Source: an uncultured Stenotrophomonas sp. (GTDB lineage: Bacteria > Pseudomonadota > Gammaproteobacteria > Xanthomonadales > Xanthomonadaceae). Taken from it: DNA of 64,000 nt. The stretch spans positions 124,001 through 188,000 of the forward strand of contig NZ_CAMFIA010000008.1 in NCBI RefSeq assembly GCF_945952405.1, read 5' to 3'. Below, in pieces: positions 30,574 to 40,900 of the stretch (within the stretch, counting starts at the first letter, position 1; every line of letters begins with the position of its first letter). The position numbers and the translations under genes are program-made. The notes under the pieces are model-generated. The model was not told the DNA's origin. It saw only the letters and a program-made list of their open reading frames with translations, and did not search any database.

Positions 30574-30757
30574 GCCGCTCTCCCGCAGTTGGTTCCTGGC
30601 TCCACCATAGTCGTTCCGGTTGCCGCCGCCTACTGCCATTGGCGGGCCTGTCACCCGGCCCGTGCTAGCGTGGTGCCGTGCGTGCCCTGGCGCGGGTGTT
30701 GGCGCCGATTCAGAGTGGCCCGTCGATGATCGCAACCAGTCCTACAGGGGTCGTGCC

Positions 30758-31216
30758 ATGAACATCCGTTGGGCCGCCGTGGCGGCCATTCTGCTGGTCA
30801 CCGCGGGCTGTGCCAGCACCTCCAAGGTGATGTTGGGCCGCGCCCGCGCACCGATCGATCCGGCACTGGTGCAGATCTATTCGACGCCGCCGGCCGGTTC
30901 GCAGGAAATCGCCCAGCTGGAATCGGCATCCGCAGTGGGCTTCGGTACCCAGGGCCAGACCGATGCCGCCGTGGCGCGGCTGAAGCGCGAGGCCGCGGCG
31001 CTCGGCGCCAACGGCGTGGTGCTGATGGGCGTGGGCAGCAGTGGTTCGCCGGTCGGCATGTCGGTCGGCGCCGGCTCGTTCGGTTCGCATGTCGGCGGTG
31101 GCGTCGGCATTGGCATTCCGACCACGCAGAAGCGTGCCGCCGGCGTGGCGATCTGGGTACCCAACCCGGCCCCGCCGGCACGGCTGCCGCCCCAGGTGAT
31201 CACCCCGCAGCGCTGA
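30758..31216 (+). CDS. Lipoprotein of unknown function
   Basis: The 152-residue product has a clear lipoprotein signal with VTAGCAS near residues 15-21. The mature part has a predicted alpha/beta region (AAVARLKREAAALGANGVVLMGVGSS) that resembles small YbjQ-like or heavy-metal-binding folds, then a Gly/Ser-rich stretch and a Pro-rich tail. An AGGGG ribosome-binding site lies 8-12 bases before the ATG. It diverges from the small DUF4190-like gene and is followed by two repeat families. No function is assigned. Confidence 0.72.
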   Translation: MNIRWAAVAAILLVTAGCASTSKVMLGRARAPIDPALVQIYSTPPAGSQEIAQLESASAVGFGTQGQTDAAVARLKREAAALGANGVVLMGVGSSGSPVGMSVGAGSFGSHVGGGVGIGIPTTQKRAAGVAIWVPNPAPPARLPPQVITPQR

Positions 31217-31235
31217 TGCGCCAGCGTCACCGTCG

Positions 31236-31258
31236 GTAGTGCCGGCCGCTGGCCGGCA
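31236..31258 (+). repeat. GTAG REP element, GCCGGCC subfamily
   Basis: GTAG is followed by TGCCGGCC-GCT-GGCCGGCA. The same core occurs at 47688 (three copies) and 52338 (two copies). Confidence 0.85.
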
Positions 31259-31278
31259 ACTCCGTCCGGGATCCTTCA

Positions 31279-31353
31279 GGGGTCAGAGCCCTTTCCGCAG
31301 GAAAGGGCTCTGACCCCAGCGCCTCGCTTTCCTGCGGAAAGGGATCCGACCCC
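31279..31353. repeat. GGGTCAGA palindrome plus an adjoining partial copy
   Basis: Perfect 18-bp arms GGGGTCAGAGCCCTTTCC and GGAAAGGGCTCTGACCCC surround GCA (31279-31317). A truncated copy follows at 31327-31353 with GGATCCGACCCC in place of GGCTCTGACCCC. The block lies just before the end of the convergent DUF885 gene. Confidence 0.85.
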
Positions 31354-31363
31354 GCGTTCGGCG

Positions 31364-33160
31364 TTACCTGTACTTCGGCACGAACACCTTGTTCACCGCG
31401 TCGGCCAGCTGGTCCGGCGGCAGCAGGCCCTGGTCGAGCAGGAAGTTGTTGAAGGCCAGGCGGTCGAACTTCGCGCCCAGCGCCAGCTCGGTCTGCATGC
31501 GCAGTTCCAGGATCCGGGTGTAGCCGTAGAAGTAGCTGCCGGCCTGGCCCGGCATGCGCACCATGTAGCGATCCAGCTCCTGGGTCGCCATCGCCTTCGA
31601 CAGGCCGACCTGCTCCATCAGCACGCGCTCGCCGTTGGCGCGGTCGGTCAGGCCAAGGTTGAGCATCGGGTCGAGCATCGCGCGCGCCGCACGCAGCAGG
31701 CGGAACTGCAGCGCGATCATCTGCCCGTCCAGCGGCTCGTAGGGCACCATTTCAGCTTCGGCGTACAGCGCCCAGCCTTCCACATTCACCGAATTGAAGG
31801 CGAACATGGTGCGTGCCAGCGACACGCCGCGCTCGACCATCGCGGTGAACTGCAGTTCGTGGCCAGGGCGGCCCTCATGCGCGCTCAGCGTCCACGCCGC
31901 CGCACCGAAATTGAAGTCGTCGTACTGCGCGCCAGGGCCGGCGGCCGGATTGCCCAGTGGCAGCACGAAGGTGCCCTGCTGCCCGGTGTTGTTGACCAGC
32001 GGTGCCGGCAGGAAGTGCGGCGCCGGGCTGGCGGCGCTCTCGGCGGCCGAGCCCAGGCGCATCTGCATGGCGCGCTTGGGCACATCGACGATGGCGTGTT
32101 CGCGGATCAGCGGATCGATCGCATCGATCACCTTGCGGTAGTGGCCTTCCAGATGGTCGTCGGCGATCTTGTCGGCCTTCAGCGCGCGGATCACCGCCAC
32201 CGGATCACTCGGATCGGCCACCTTCAGGCCCTTGTCCTTCACCACCAGCGGCGCCAGCTGCTGCATCGCCGAGCGGGTTTCCATGAACTCCAGCTGCGCA
32301 CGCTGCATCAGCAGCTTCGGATCGATGTCGATGCCGACCTGCTTGAGCTGGTAGGCATACAGCGGCGCCGGCAGGCGTGCGTCGGCGCGCGCCTTCGGCA
32401 GTACCTGCGTCCGCGTCCACGCGGCGTATTCCTTCATCTGCCCGGCCAGGGTCTTCATCGCCTCGTCGGCGCCCGCGATCTGGTACTTCTTCAGCAGCGA
32501 CTCGATGCCGGTGATGTAGGTCTCGACATTGTCCAGCGCCTGCTGCACTTCGATCCTGGTCGGCTGCAGCAGCGTGCTGTCCTTCAGCCGTTCCTCGTAG
32601 CGCTGGCGGGCCAGGGTGGTGAACGCGGTGCCGCCCGGCTGCAGGCCGGCATAGGCCTTGAGGCGGTCGAGCGCCTTGGCCCGGCGCTCGGCCGGCACCT
32701 GGTCGGACAGCAGCAGGTTGAGGCCGCCGAACACCGTCTGCGGCGCGTCGCTCCACGGCAGCAGGTACTTCTCGTTGAGCTCGCTGCCTTCGATGTTCTG
32801 GTTGGCGGCATGGATCATGATCTCCAGGTCCTGGCGGACGTTGGGATCCTTCTCGGCAGCCAGTTTCGCCTTCAGCTCATCCCGTGCCCCGGCCATCGCG
32901 GCGCGGTAGCGCTTGCCGTTGTCGGGGCCGAGATCGGCGACCTTGTCGTCATAGCCGGGGACGCCGAAGAAGCCGGTTTCCTCCGGCTGGAACGGGCCCT
33001 GCGCATCCAGCAGGATCTGCGCCAGTGCATTGCTGCGGGCCACCCAGGCCGGGCTGGCCGGCGTGGCGGCCTTGGCGGCGGGTGCGGCCAGCGCCGCGGG
33101 TGCGGTCAGCAGCGGGGCGGCGCTCAGGGCCAGGGCAACGGCCAACGCGATCGGCTTCAT
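31364..33160 (-). CDS. DUF885-family secreted metallopeptidase-like protein
   Basis: The 598-residue product starts with a signal peptide (MKPIALAVALALSAAPLLTAPAALA). The family motif HEGRPGHELQF near residue 425 has the HExxxxHxxQ spacing typical of DUF885 proteins, which are thought to be zinc carboxypeptidase-like enzymes of the periplasm. The nearby block FNSVNVEGWALYAE carries the downstream conserved glutamate. It is the last gene of an apparent three-gene run with the Coa1-like and S9 peptidase genes. Substrate unknown. Confidence 0.85.
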   Translation of the reverse strand: MKPIALAVALALSAAPLLTAPAALAAPAAKAATPASPAWVARSNALAQILLDAQGPFQPEETGFFGVPGYDDKVADLGPDNGKRYRAAMAGARDELKAKLAAEKDPNVRQDLEIMIHAANQNIEGSELNEKYLLPWSDAPQTVFGGLNLLLSDQVPAERRAKALDRLKAYAGLQPGGTAFTTLARQRYEERLKDSTLLQPTRIEVQQALDNVETYITGIESLLKKYQIAGADEAMKTLAGQMKEYAAWTRTQVLPKARADARLPAPLYAYQLKQVGIDIDPKLLMQRAQLEFMETRSAMQQLAPLVVKDKGLKVADPSDPVAVIRALKADKIADDHLEGHYRKVIDAIDPLIREHAIVDVPKRAMQMRLGSAAESAASPAPHFLPAPLVNNTGQQGTFVLPLGNPAAGPGAQYDDFNFGAAAWTLSAHEGRPGHELQFTAMVERGVSLARTMFAFNSVNVEGWALYAEAEMVPYEPLDGQMIALQFRLLRAARAMLDPMLNLGLTDRANGERVLMEQVGLSKAMATQELDRYMVRMPGQAGSYFYGYTRILELRMQTELALGAKFDRLAFNNFLLDQGLLPPDQLADAVNKVFVPKYR

Positions 33161-33227
33161 GGTGCACTCCAGGACAGGGTTGCCCGCACCCTACGCGCTC
33201 AATGCGGTGACGACAATCGGCCGGAGG

Positions 33228-33743
33228 TCACAAGGCAAGGGCAAGCGGGCATTCGCCACGATCGCGGCAGGCCTGCAGCTCGCATTCGTGCGCGGCCTCG
33301 TCGTCATCCAGCGCGGTCAGATCGAAGGTCTGCTTGTTCTCGCCCAGCACGTACATCACCGGGTAGTCCCAGACGTCATCGCTGCGGGTGCCCTTCACGA
33401 ACAGCCGGCCGTGTGCATGCGGCCCTTCCACCGCCACGGTCAGGCCGATATCGCGCTGGCCGTTGAGCGCGGTCTGCATGCTGCCCAGCGGCATCGAATC
33501 GGCACGCAGCGGCTCACCGAATGCTTCAACCAGTTCGATGCTGCAGCCGGCGCGACGCAGCGCTTCACGCATCGGCGGGCTCTCGCGTGCCGCCTCGCTC
33601 CAGCGCAGCACGCTCCAGCCCACCACCCCGGCCACCGTCGCCAGCACCAGCACCACCGACAAGGGCATCGCCCAGCGCCAGTGGCGGCGCCACCAGCCGT
33701 CAGCGGGCGTGGCATGGCCGGGAATCGGGGGTGGCAGGGTCAT
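33228..33743 (-). CDS. Coa1-like (cytochrome oxidase assembly factor 1 family) membrane protein
   Basis: The 171-residue product has one transmembrane helix near residues 25-47 and an extracytoplasmic domain with NGQRDIGLTVAVEGPHAHGRLFVKGTRS, matching the Coa1/Tim21 fold pattern (small beta-rich domain after one membrane helix). Bacterial members are widespread in Xanthomonadaceae and not proven to act on cytochrome oxidase. Cysteines cluster near the C-terminus (HECELQACRDRGEC). It sits between two peptidase genes, 25 bases after the S9 peptidase and 67 before DUF885. Confidence 0.65.
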   Translation of the reverse strand: MTLPPPIPGHATPADGWWRRHWRWAMPLSVVLVLATVAGVVGWSVLRWSEAARESPPMREALRRAGCSIELVEAFGEPLRADSMPLGSMQTALNGQRDIGLTVAVEGPHAHGRLFVKGTRSDDVWDYPVMYVLGENKQTFDLTALDDDEAAHECELQACRDRGECPLALAL

Positions 33744-33768
33744 CGGCGGGCTCCTTCCCGGCTGCGGA

Positions 33769-36057
<2,289 letters not shown>

Positions 36058-36158
36058 CTAACCAAGCCCGTGCAGGAAGGCAGCATGACCTTCTGCCCAT
36101 GAAGAGTGCCGACCAACGGTCGGCACCCACCTTCCGGCCGGCACTCACACTCCGGCCA

Positions 36159-36197
36159 GTAGATCCACGCCATGCGTGGATCACGCCATGCGTGGAT
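36159..36197 (+). repeat. GTAG REP element with a duplicated palindrome half
   Basis: GTAG plus ATCCACGC-CAT-GCGTGGAT (36159-36181) is followed directly by a second CACGCCATGCGTGGAT, a small internal tandem duplication. It lies between the S9 peptidase start and the end of the GST gene. Confidence 0.85.
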
Positions 36198-36214
36198 GAT
36201 GCCGCGGCGGGTAC

Positions 36215-36904
36215 TCAGCGCTGGCCGAACAGGTGCTTGCGTTCTTCGTCGCTGAGCGGCTTGCCGGCGTTCGGGTTCACCTGCTGGCGCAGGGCATAGG
36301 CGCGCTGGGTGGCCGGGCGTGCGGCAATGGCCTCGTGCCAGCGCTTGAGGTGCGGGAACGCGGCGAAATCCACCGGCAGCTTGTCGTAGGCGCCGATCCA
36401 CGGGTAGCTGGCCATGTCGGCGATGGTGTATTCGTCGCCGGCCAGGAAGGCGTGCTGGGCCAGGCGCTTGTCCATCACTCCGTGCAGGCGGCGCACCTCG
36501 TTGTCGTAGCGCTCGATCGCGTACGGGATCTTCTCCGGGGCGTACACGTTGAAGTGGCCCATCTGGCCGCTCATCGGGCCCAGGCCGGCCATCTGCCAGA
36601 ACAGCCACTCCAGGGTAGTGACGCGGCCGCGCGGGTCGCTGGGCAGGAAGCGGCCGCTCTTCTCGGCCAGGTACAGCAGGATCGCGCCGGACTCGAACAC
36701 GCTCTGCGCGGCGCCGCCATCGGCCGGGGCATGGTCGACGATGGCCGGCATCTTGTTGTTCGGCGAGATCGCCAGGAATTCCGGCTTGAACTGGTCGCCC
36801 GAACCGATGTTGACCGGGTGGATGCGGTACTCCAGGCCGGCTTCTTCCAGCAGCAGGGTCACTTTGTGGCCGTTCGGGGTAGGCCAGTAATACAGGTCGA
36901 TCAT
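36215..36904 (-). CDS. yfcG: Glutathione S-transferase, YfcG-like (nu class)
   Basis: The 229-residue product closely follows E. coli YfcG, a glutathione-dependent disulfide-bond reductase. Shared blocks are MIDLYYWPTPNGHKVTLLLEE, GDQFKPEFLAISPNNKMPAI, FESGAILLYLAEKSG, LFWQMAGLGPMSGQMGHFN and KIPYAIERYDNEVRRL. The Thr-Pro-Asn of the active site is kept near residues 9-11; there is no catalytic cysteine, as usual in this class. The start is the ATG immediately before this conserved N-terminus. It is monocistronic and divergent from the YqhA-like gene. Confidence 0.88.
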   Translation of the reverse strand: MIDLYYWPTPNGHKVTLLLEEAGLEYRIHPVNIGSGDQFKPEFLAISPNNKMPAIVDHAPADGGAAQSVFESGAILLYLAEKSGRFLPSDPRGRVTTLEWLFWQMAGLGPMSGQMGHFNVYAPEKIPYAIERYDNEVRRLHGVMDKRLAQHAFLAGDEYTIADMASYPWIGAYDKLPVDFAAFPHLKRWHEAIAARPATQRAYALRQQVNPNAGKPLSDEERKHLFGQR

Positions 36905-37016
36905 GGCGGCGGCTCGGGGTGCGGAAAGGAACCTGAAGTCTAGTGCGTGAGTTGGGTTGGCACCGTCATGGCGGGCCGGTAACCTCGCCACTCCCCCGAA
37001 ACGCAGCATCCTCCGC

Positions 37017-37637
37017 ATGAGTGCAAACCGCCCGCCGCTCTCCCCGTTGTCCACGCTGATCTTCGCCTCGCGCTGGCTGCAGCTGCCGCTGTACCTGGGC
37101 CTGATCGTGGCGCAGTGCGTCTACGTGTTCCTGTTCGGCAAGGAACTGTGGCACCTGATCTCGCACTCGGTCTCGATGGGCGAACAGCAGATCATGCTGA
37201 TCGTGCTGGGCCTGATCGACGTGGTGATGATCTCCAACCTGCTGGTGATGGTGATCGTCGGCGGCTACGAGACCTTCGTCTCGCGCCTGCGCCTGGAAGG
37301 CCACCCGGACCAGCCGGAATGGCTGAGCCACGTCAACGCCAGCGTGCTGAAGGTGAAGCTGGCGATGGCGATCATCGGCATCTCCTCGATCCACCTGCTG
37401 AAGACCTTCATCGCCAGTGGCGCCCTGAATGGCATCCCGCTGTGCACGCCGGAACAGATGAGCGTGGCCGCCGCCAACATCGGCGTCGCCCGCTGCTCGA
37501 TGCTGACCCCGGATGGCGTGCTGTGGCAGACCATCATCCACTGCGTGTTCATCCTGTCGGCGATCGGCATCGCCTGGACCGACAAGCTGATGTCCAACAG
37601 CCACAGCAAGGCGCACGACAAGCCGCACGACCACTGA
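37017..37637 (+). CDS. yqhA: TIGR00645/UPF0114 (YqhA-type) membrane protein
   Basis: The 206-residue inner-membrane protein carries family blocks [60 protein letters not shown] and [21 protein letters not shown], with four predicted membrane helices and a His/Lys-rich tail. It is longer than E. coli YqhA (164 residues) because of an insertion near residues 140-165 with two cysteines and a longer tail. Function is not known. It is divergent from the GST gene by about 110 bases. Confidence 0.88.
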   Translation: MSANRPPLSPLSTLIFASRWLQLPLYLGLIVAQCVYVFLFGKELWHLISHSVSMGEQQIMLIVLGLIDVVMISNLLVMVIVGGYETFVSRLRLEGHPDQPEWLSHVNASVLKVKLAMAIIGISSIHLLKTFIASGALNGIPLCTPEQMSVAAANIGVARCSMLTPDGVLWQTIIHCVFILSAIGIAWTDKLMSNSHSKAHDKPHDH

Positions 37638-37839
37638 TGTCGTTGCCGGCAGCGGTGTCCTGCCCGCTGCCCCGTTCCGGCCACCGCCCCTTGTACGCGG
37701 CGGTGGCCGGGATGCTAGATTGCACCCTCGCCGTTGCCGGCGGTGGCGTCGGGAAACGTCACCCTGCCGTGCCCGGACCGCAGGTCCCGGCCATGCATAT
37801 CAATGATTTACGTCACGTCGTCTTCTAGAGGGGAGCAGG

Positions 37840-38841
37840 ATGTCGCACGTCTCAACGATCACCGCCGCGCGCCGGTGGCTGCCGGTTGCCCTGGCACTGG
37901 CGCTGGCCGCCTGCTCGGGCAAGGAAGAATCGGCAGCGCCTGCCGCCACGGCGCCCAGCGCCGCTGCACCGGCCGCACCGGTGGTCGCCGCCAAGGTGCA
38001 GTCGATGGGCACCGAACAGCTGCGTGAGTCGGCCAGCCAGGCGCTGCGCGAGAACCGCATGTACGCACCGGCCGGCGACAACGCCATCGAGTACTACCTC
38101 GCCCTGCGCGACAAGACCCCGGACGACGCCTCGGTGAAGAGCGCGCTGACCGACCTGCTGCCGTACACCCTGATCGCCGCCGAGCAGCACCTGGGCCGCG
38201 AGGACTACACCGAGGCGCAGCGCCTGGTGGCACTGATCGAGAAAGTGGATGCCTCGGCACCGGCCCTGCCACGGCTGAAGGACGGCCTGGCCAAGGGTGT
38301 GCAGAGCGCGGCCAAGCGTACCGAAGCGGAAGCCGAGAAGGCCAAGAAGGACGCCGAGGACCGCAGCAAGCAGCAGACCGAGCAGCAGCGCCAGGCCGAG
38401 CAGCGCGCCAAGGAAGCCGACGCGGCCAAGCAGATCGCCGCCCAGCAGGAGGCCGCGCGCCGCGACAACGAGCGCCAGGAGGCCGAACGCCAGGCCGCCG
38501 CCCGCCGCGAAGCCGAACAGAAGCAGCAGCAGGCCGCCGCGCAGCAAGCCAGCGCCGCACGCCAGGCCGCCACCGCCGCTGCGCCCACGCTGCGCCCGGT
38601 CAGCACGCCGGCACCGCGCTATCCGGCCGAGGCCCTGCGCTCGGGAACCTCCGGCGAAGTGCTGGTGGAGATCACCGTCGGCACCGACGGCGCGGTGGTG
38701 AATGCCCGCGTGCTGCGCGCAACGCCGGGCCGCGTCTTCGACCGCGAAGCCCTGAACGCCGTGAAGCGCTGGCGCTTCGAACCGGTCAACGCACCGGTCA
38801 CCACCCGCCGCACCCTCGTATTCGCCCCCGGCGGCGGCTGA
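37840..38841 (+). CDS. TonB C-terminal-domain lipoprotein with charged coiled coil
   Basis: The 333-residue product has a lipoprotein signal (lipobox LAAC near residues 23-26), an Ala/Pro linker, a helical domain near 60-150 (EYYLALRDKTPDDASVKSAL, tetratricopeptide-like), and a Lys/Glu/Gln/Ala coiled coil near 158-244. A TonB C-terminal domain follows at about 250-333 (PRYPAEALRSGTSGEVLVEI ... FDREALNAVKRWRFEP). Unlike classical TonB it has no inner-membrane anchor helix, so it may work from a lipid anchor. GAGGGGAGCAGG before the start is a strong ribosome-binding site. No exbB or exbD is near. Confidence 0.85.
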   Translation: MSHVSTITAARRWLPVALALALAACSGKEESAAPAATAPSAAAPAAPVVAAKVQSMGTEQLRESASQALRENRMYAPAGDNAIEYYLALRDKTPDDASVKSALTDLLPYTLIAAEQHLGREDYTEAQRLVALIEKVDASAPALPRLKDGLAKGVQSAAKRTEAEAEKAKKDAEDRSKQQTEQQRQAEQRAKEADAAKQIAAQQEAARRDNERQEAERQAAARREAEQKQQQAAAQQASAARQAATAAAPTLRPVSTPAPRYPAEALRSGTSGEVLVEITVGTDGAVVNARVLRATPGRVFDREALNAVKRWRFEPVNAPVTTRRTLVFAPGGG

Positions 38842-38847
38842 CCCCCC

Positions 38848-38878
38848 AAAAAGGGGACGGAGGGGATTAAGTCGTTTC
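38848..38878 (+). repeat. Single-arm GGGGACGG element
   Basis: AAAAAGGGGACGGAGGGG then ATTAAGTCGTTT, seven bases after the TonB-domain gene stop. It matches one arm of the hairpin at 23459 and the copies around the RAYT gene; no complementary arm is present here. Confidence 0.85.
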
Positions 38879-38940
38879 CGCCCCGCAACGGCACACAGGC
38901 CCGGCACGTCCGGGCCTTGTCCGTTTCAGGCCGCCCGGTT

Positions 38941-39195
38941 TCAGGCCCCACCTTCGATCAGGCGCTGCAGCACCGGGTCACGCGCGGCCAGCACCTGGAA
39001 CAGGCCCAGCGCGTGCAGGCCCGGCAGCAGTACGCGCAGGTCCGCTTCGGCGGCGGCCCGGCGGGCGGGATCGGCGGCGGGGTCCTGCCAGTCACGGACG
39101 CTGGCCAGGAAGGCACCGACGCTGCCCTTGCGCACGGTGAGGCCGTTCACCTGCACCTCGTTCTGATGGTCGGGGAGGATGTCCTGCGGCTGCAT
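38941..39195 (-). CDS. Small hypothetical protein
   Basis: The 84-residue product starts MQPQDILPDHQNEVQVNGL. It contains a helix-rich C-terminus (ARRAAAEADLRVLLPGLHALGLFQVL) and no signal peptide, membrane helix or metal motif. GGAG lies upstream of the chosen ATG; a longer in-frame start 45 bases upstream would reach into the promoter region shared with the divergent AraC-type gene. The divergent arrangement suggests the regulator may control it. No function is recognised. Confidence 0.6.
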   Translation of the reverse strand: MQPQDILPDHQNEVQVNGLTVRKGSVGAFLASVRDWQDPAADPARRAAAEADLRVLLPGLHALGLFQVLAARDPVLQRLIEGGA

Positions 39196-39271
39196 GGGGA
39201 GGGCTCCATTGAAGTGAAGCCCAGTTTCCAGCCTTTGCATTGACGATTCTGTCGTATAACTGCCAACCGAT

Positions 39272-40069
39272 ATGGCAGATCAGACATCCACCGGCTTGAT
39301 CGACCCTGCGTTGGCCGATGCCGCCGAGGGTCCGGAACTACTGGCGGCCGAGTTGCGCCTGCAGCGGCCTCGTCGCACCCCGCGCCACCAGCACGCGCGC
39401 GGACAACTGCTGGGCGCGCACAGCGGCCTGCTGCGGATTGAAATCGGCGACCTGCACTGGCTGCTGCCCGCCGGCCACATCGCCTGGATACCGCCGGCAT
39501 TGCCGCATGCCCTGGCCAGCACCGCGGCCTTCGATGGCTGGAGCCTGTACTTCAGTGCGTCCGCCTGCAGCAGGCTGCCGGCGGTGCCGCGCATCGTCCA
39601 GCCGGGCGCACTGCTGCAGGCTGCGGTCCTGCGCGCGCTGCAGTGGCCGCACCTTGCCCTGGACGCTGCGCAGACGCGGCTGGCCGGGGTGATCGCCGAT
39701 GAGATCAACGCCAGCCCGCCGCTGCCGCTGGCGCTGGCACAACCGCGTGACCGGCGCCTGCGGCGGATCGCCGCCGCACTGGCACGCGCGCCGCACGACA
39801 ACCGCAGCCTGGAGGACTGGGCCGCCGCCAATGGCCTGTCCAGCCGCAGCCTTGCACGCATCTGGCAGGCCGAGACCCAGATGACGCCCAACCAGTGGCG
39901 GCAACGCCTGCGCGTGCTGCTGGCGCTGCCACGCCTGCTGGCGGGCGAGCCGGTGACCCGCGTCGCGCTGTCGATGGGCTACGACACCCCCAGCGCCTTC
40001 ATCGCCCTATTCAAGCGCGAGATGGGCATCACCCCCGCGCGCTACGGAAAAGGGGACGGAGGGGATTAA
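39272..40069 (+). CDS. AraC-family transcriptional regulator
   Basis: The 265-residue protein has a cupin-like sensor region (HQHARGQLLGAHSGLLRIEIG; PAGHIAWIPPALPHAL) and a C-terminal AraC DNA-binding domain with two helix-turn-helix motifs (SLEDWAAANGLSSRSLARIW and VTRVALSMGYDTPSAFIALFKREMGITPARY). After the usual ARY end, the last seven residues GKGDGGD and the TAA stop are encoded by the GGGGACGG repeat at 40047, so the natural C-terminus was replaced or trimmed by the repeat. It is divergent from the small hypothetical gene, its most likely target. Confidence 0.88.
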   Translation: MADQTSTGLIDPALADAAEGPELLAAELRLQRPRRTPRHQHARGQLLGAHSGLLRIEIGDLHWLLPAGHIAWIPPALPHALASTAAFDGWSLYFSASACSRLPAVPRIVQPGALLQAAVLRALQWPHLALDAAQTRLAGVIADEINASPPLPLALAQPRDRRLRRIAAALARAPHDNRSLEDWAAANGLSSRSLARIWQAETQMTPNQWRQRLRVLLALPRLLAGEPVTRVALSMGYDTPSAFIALFKREMGITPARYGKGDGGD

Positions 40070-40073
40070 GTCG
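40047..40073 (+). repeat. GGGGACGG element overlapping the araC-type gene end (left flank of RAYT)
   Basis: GAAAAGGGGACGGAGGGG then ATTAAGTCG. It provides the last codons and stop of the AraC-type gene and stands about 100 bases before the RAYT start, in the opposite orientation to the copy at the RAYT 3' end. Confidence 0.88.
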
Positions 40074-40169
40074 CATCTGCCCTGCCCCACACTCTCTCGC
40101 GGCGTCCCCTGATGCCCTTTGCGTACACGGCCACGGCACGCTGGGCATCCATCGGAAGCGGGGACCACC

Positions 40170-40880
40170 ATGCCTCGACAAGCACGCCTGATGCTGGCAG
40201 GCCAGCCCTACCACGTGACCCAGCGCGGTGTGAACAAGCGCGCGATCTTCATGGACGACATCGACCGCCAGTTGTTCCTGCAGCTGCTGCACCGCGCCTT
40301 CGTGAAGCATCACATCGCGCTGCACGCGTACGTGCTGATGGACAACCACATCCATCTGCTGGCCACACCCTCCACCCACCCGGGCCTGGCGCAGGCAATG
40401 CGGATGCAGGGCAACAGCTACGTCCAGGCCTTCAACCAGCGGCACGGCCGCAGCGGCCCGCTCTGGCAGGGCCGCTTCCATTCTTCAATGATTGACAGCG
40501 ATGCCTACCTGCTCAGCGTCCATCGCTACATCGAACTCAATCCGGTGCGTGCCGGCATGGCAACCACCGCGGAAGATCATCCCTGGTCGAGCGTGCATGG
40601 CAACCTGCAACGCCGCACCGATCCGCTGTTGACCGAGCATCCCGCATTCCAGGCACTGGCAACGGGAAAACGGCAGCGGACGGCCCTGTATGCGGAGTTC
40701 CTGCGCGATGCCAACGCATCCGCCGACCTGCCGGCGATCCGCGCCCACAGCGCCGGGCAGCATCCATTGGGTGATGCCCGCTATCTGCAGAAGGTGGCGC
40801 AGACGCTGGGCCGAGACGTGCAGGTGCGCAAGCGCGGGCGTCCGCGCAGGCAGGGGACGGGAGGGGTGGAAACGACTTAA
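40170..40880 (+). CDS. REP-associated tyrosine transposase (RAYT, Y1 transposase family)
   Basis: The 236-residue product is an IS200/IS605-type single-strand transposase domesticated with REP elements. Motifs seen: RQARLMLAGQPYHVTQRGVNK, the HUH-type metal motif DNHIHLL (H60, H62), a candidate catalytic tyrosine at about Y84 in NSYVQAFNQRHGRSGPLWQGRF, and YIELNPVRAGM near 118-128. All catalytic residues look intact. The C-terminus is Arg-rich. Its final codons and TAA lie inside the downstream GGGGACGG element, and an inverted copy lies upstream, as expected if this enzyme processes that repeat. The start at 40170 has GAAGCGGGGA upstream. Confidence 0.93.
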   Translation: MPRQARLMLAGQPYHVTQRGVNKRAIFMDDIDRQLFLQLLHRAFVKHHIALHAYVLMDNHIHLLATPSTHPGLAQAMRMQGNSYVQAFNQRHGRSGPLWQGRFHSSMIDSDAYLLSVHRYIELNPVRAGMATTAEDHPWSSVHGNLQRRTDPLLTEHPAFQALATGKRQRTALYAEFLRDANASADLPAIRAHSAGQHPLGDARYLQKVAQTLGRDVQVRKRGRPRRQGTGGVETT

Positions 40881-40899
40881 TCCCCTCCGTCCCCTTTTT
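40853..40899. terminator. GGGGACGG element forming the RAYT 3' hairpin (right flank)
   Basis: GGGGACGGGAGGGG and CCCCTCCGTCCCC pair around the RAYT stop codon region (ACGACTTAA) and are followed by TTTTT. The right arm is the minus-strand copy of the repeat. It stands between convergent RAYT (ends 40880) and the ABC permease (ends 40901) and should terminate plus-strand transcription. Confidence 0.88.
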
Positions 40900-40900
40900 C

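Noticed and set aside
40170..40880. Insertion sequence of the IS200/IS605 type
   Set aside because: The tyrosine transposase lacks IS200-type subterminal ends and an accessory TnpB; flanking short repeats and single-copy context fit a RAYT instead.
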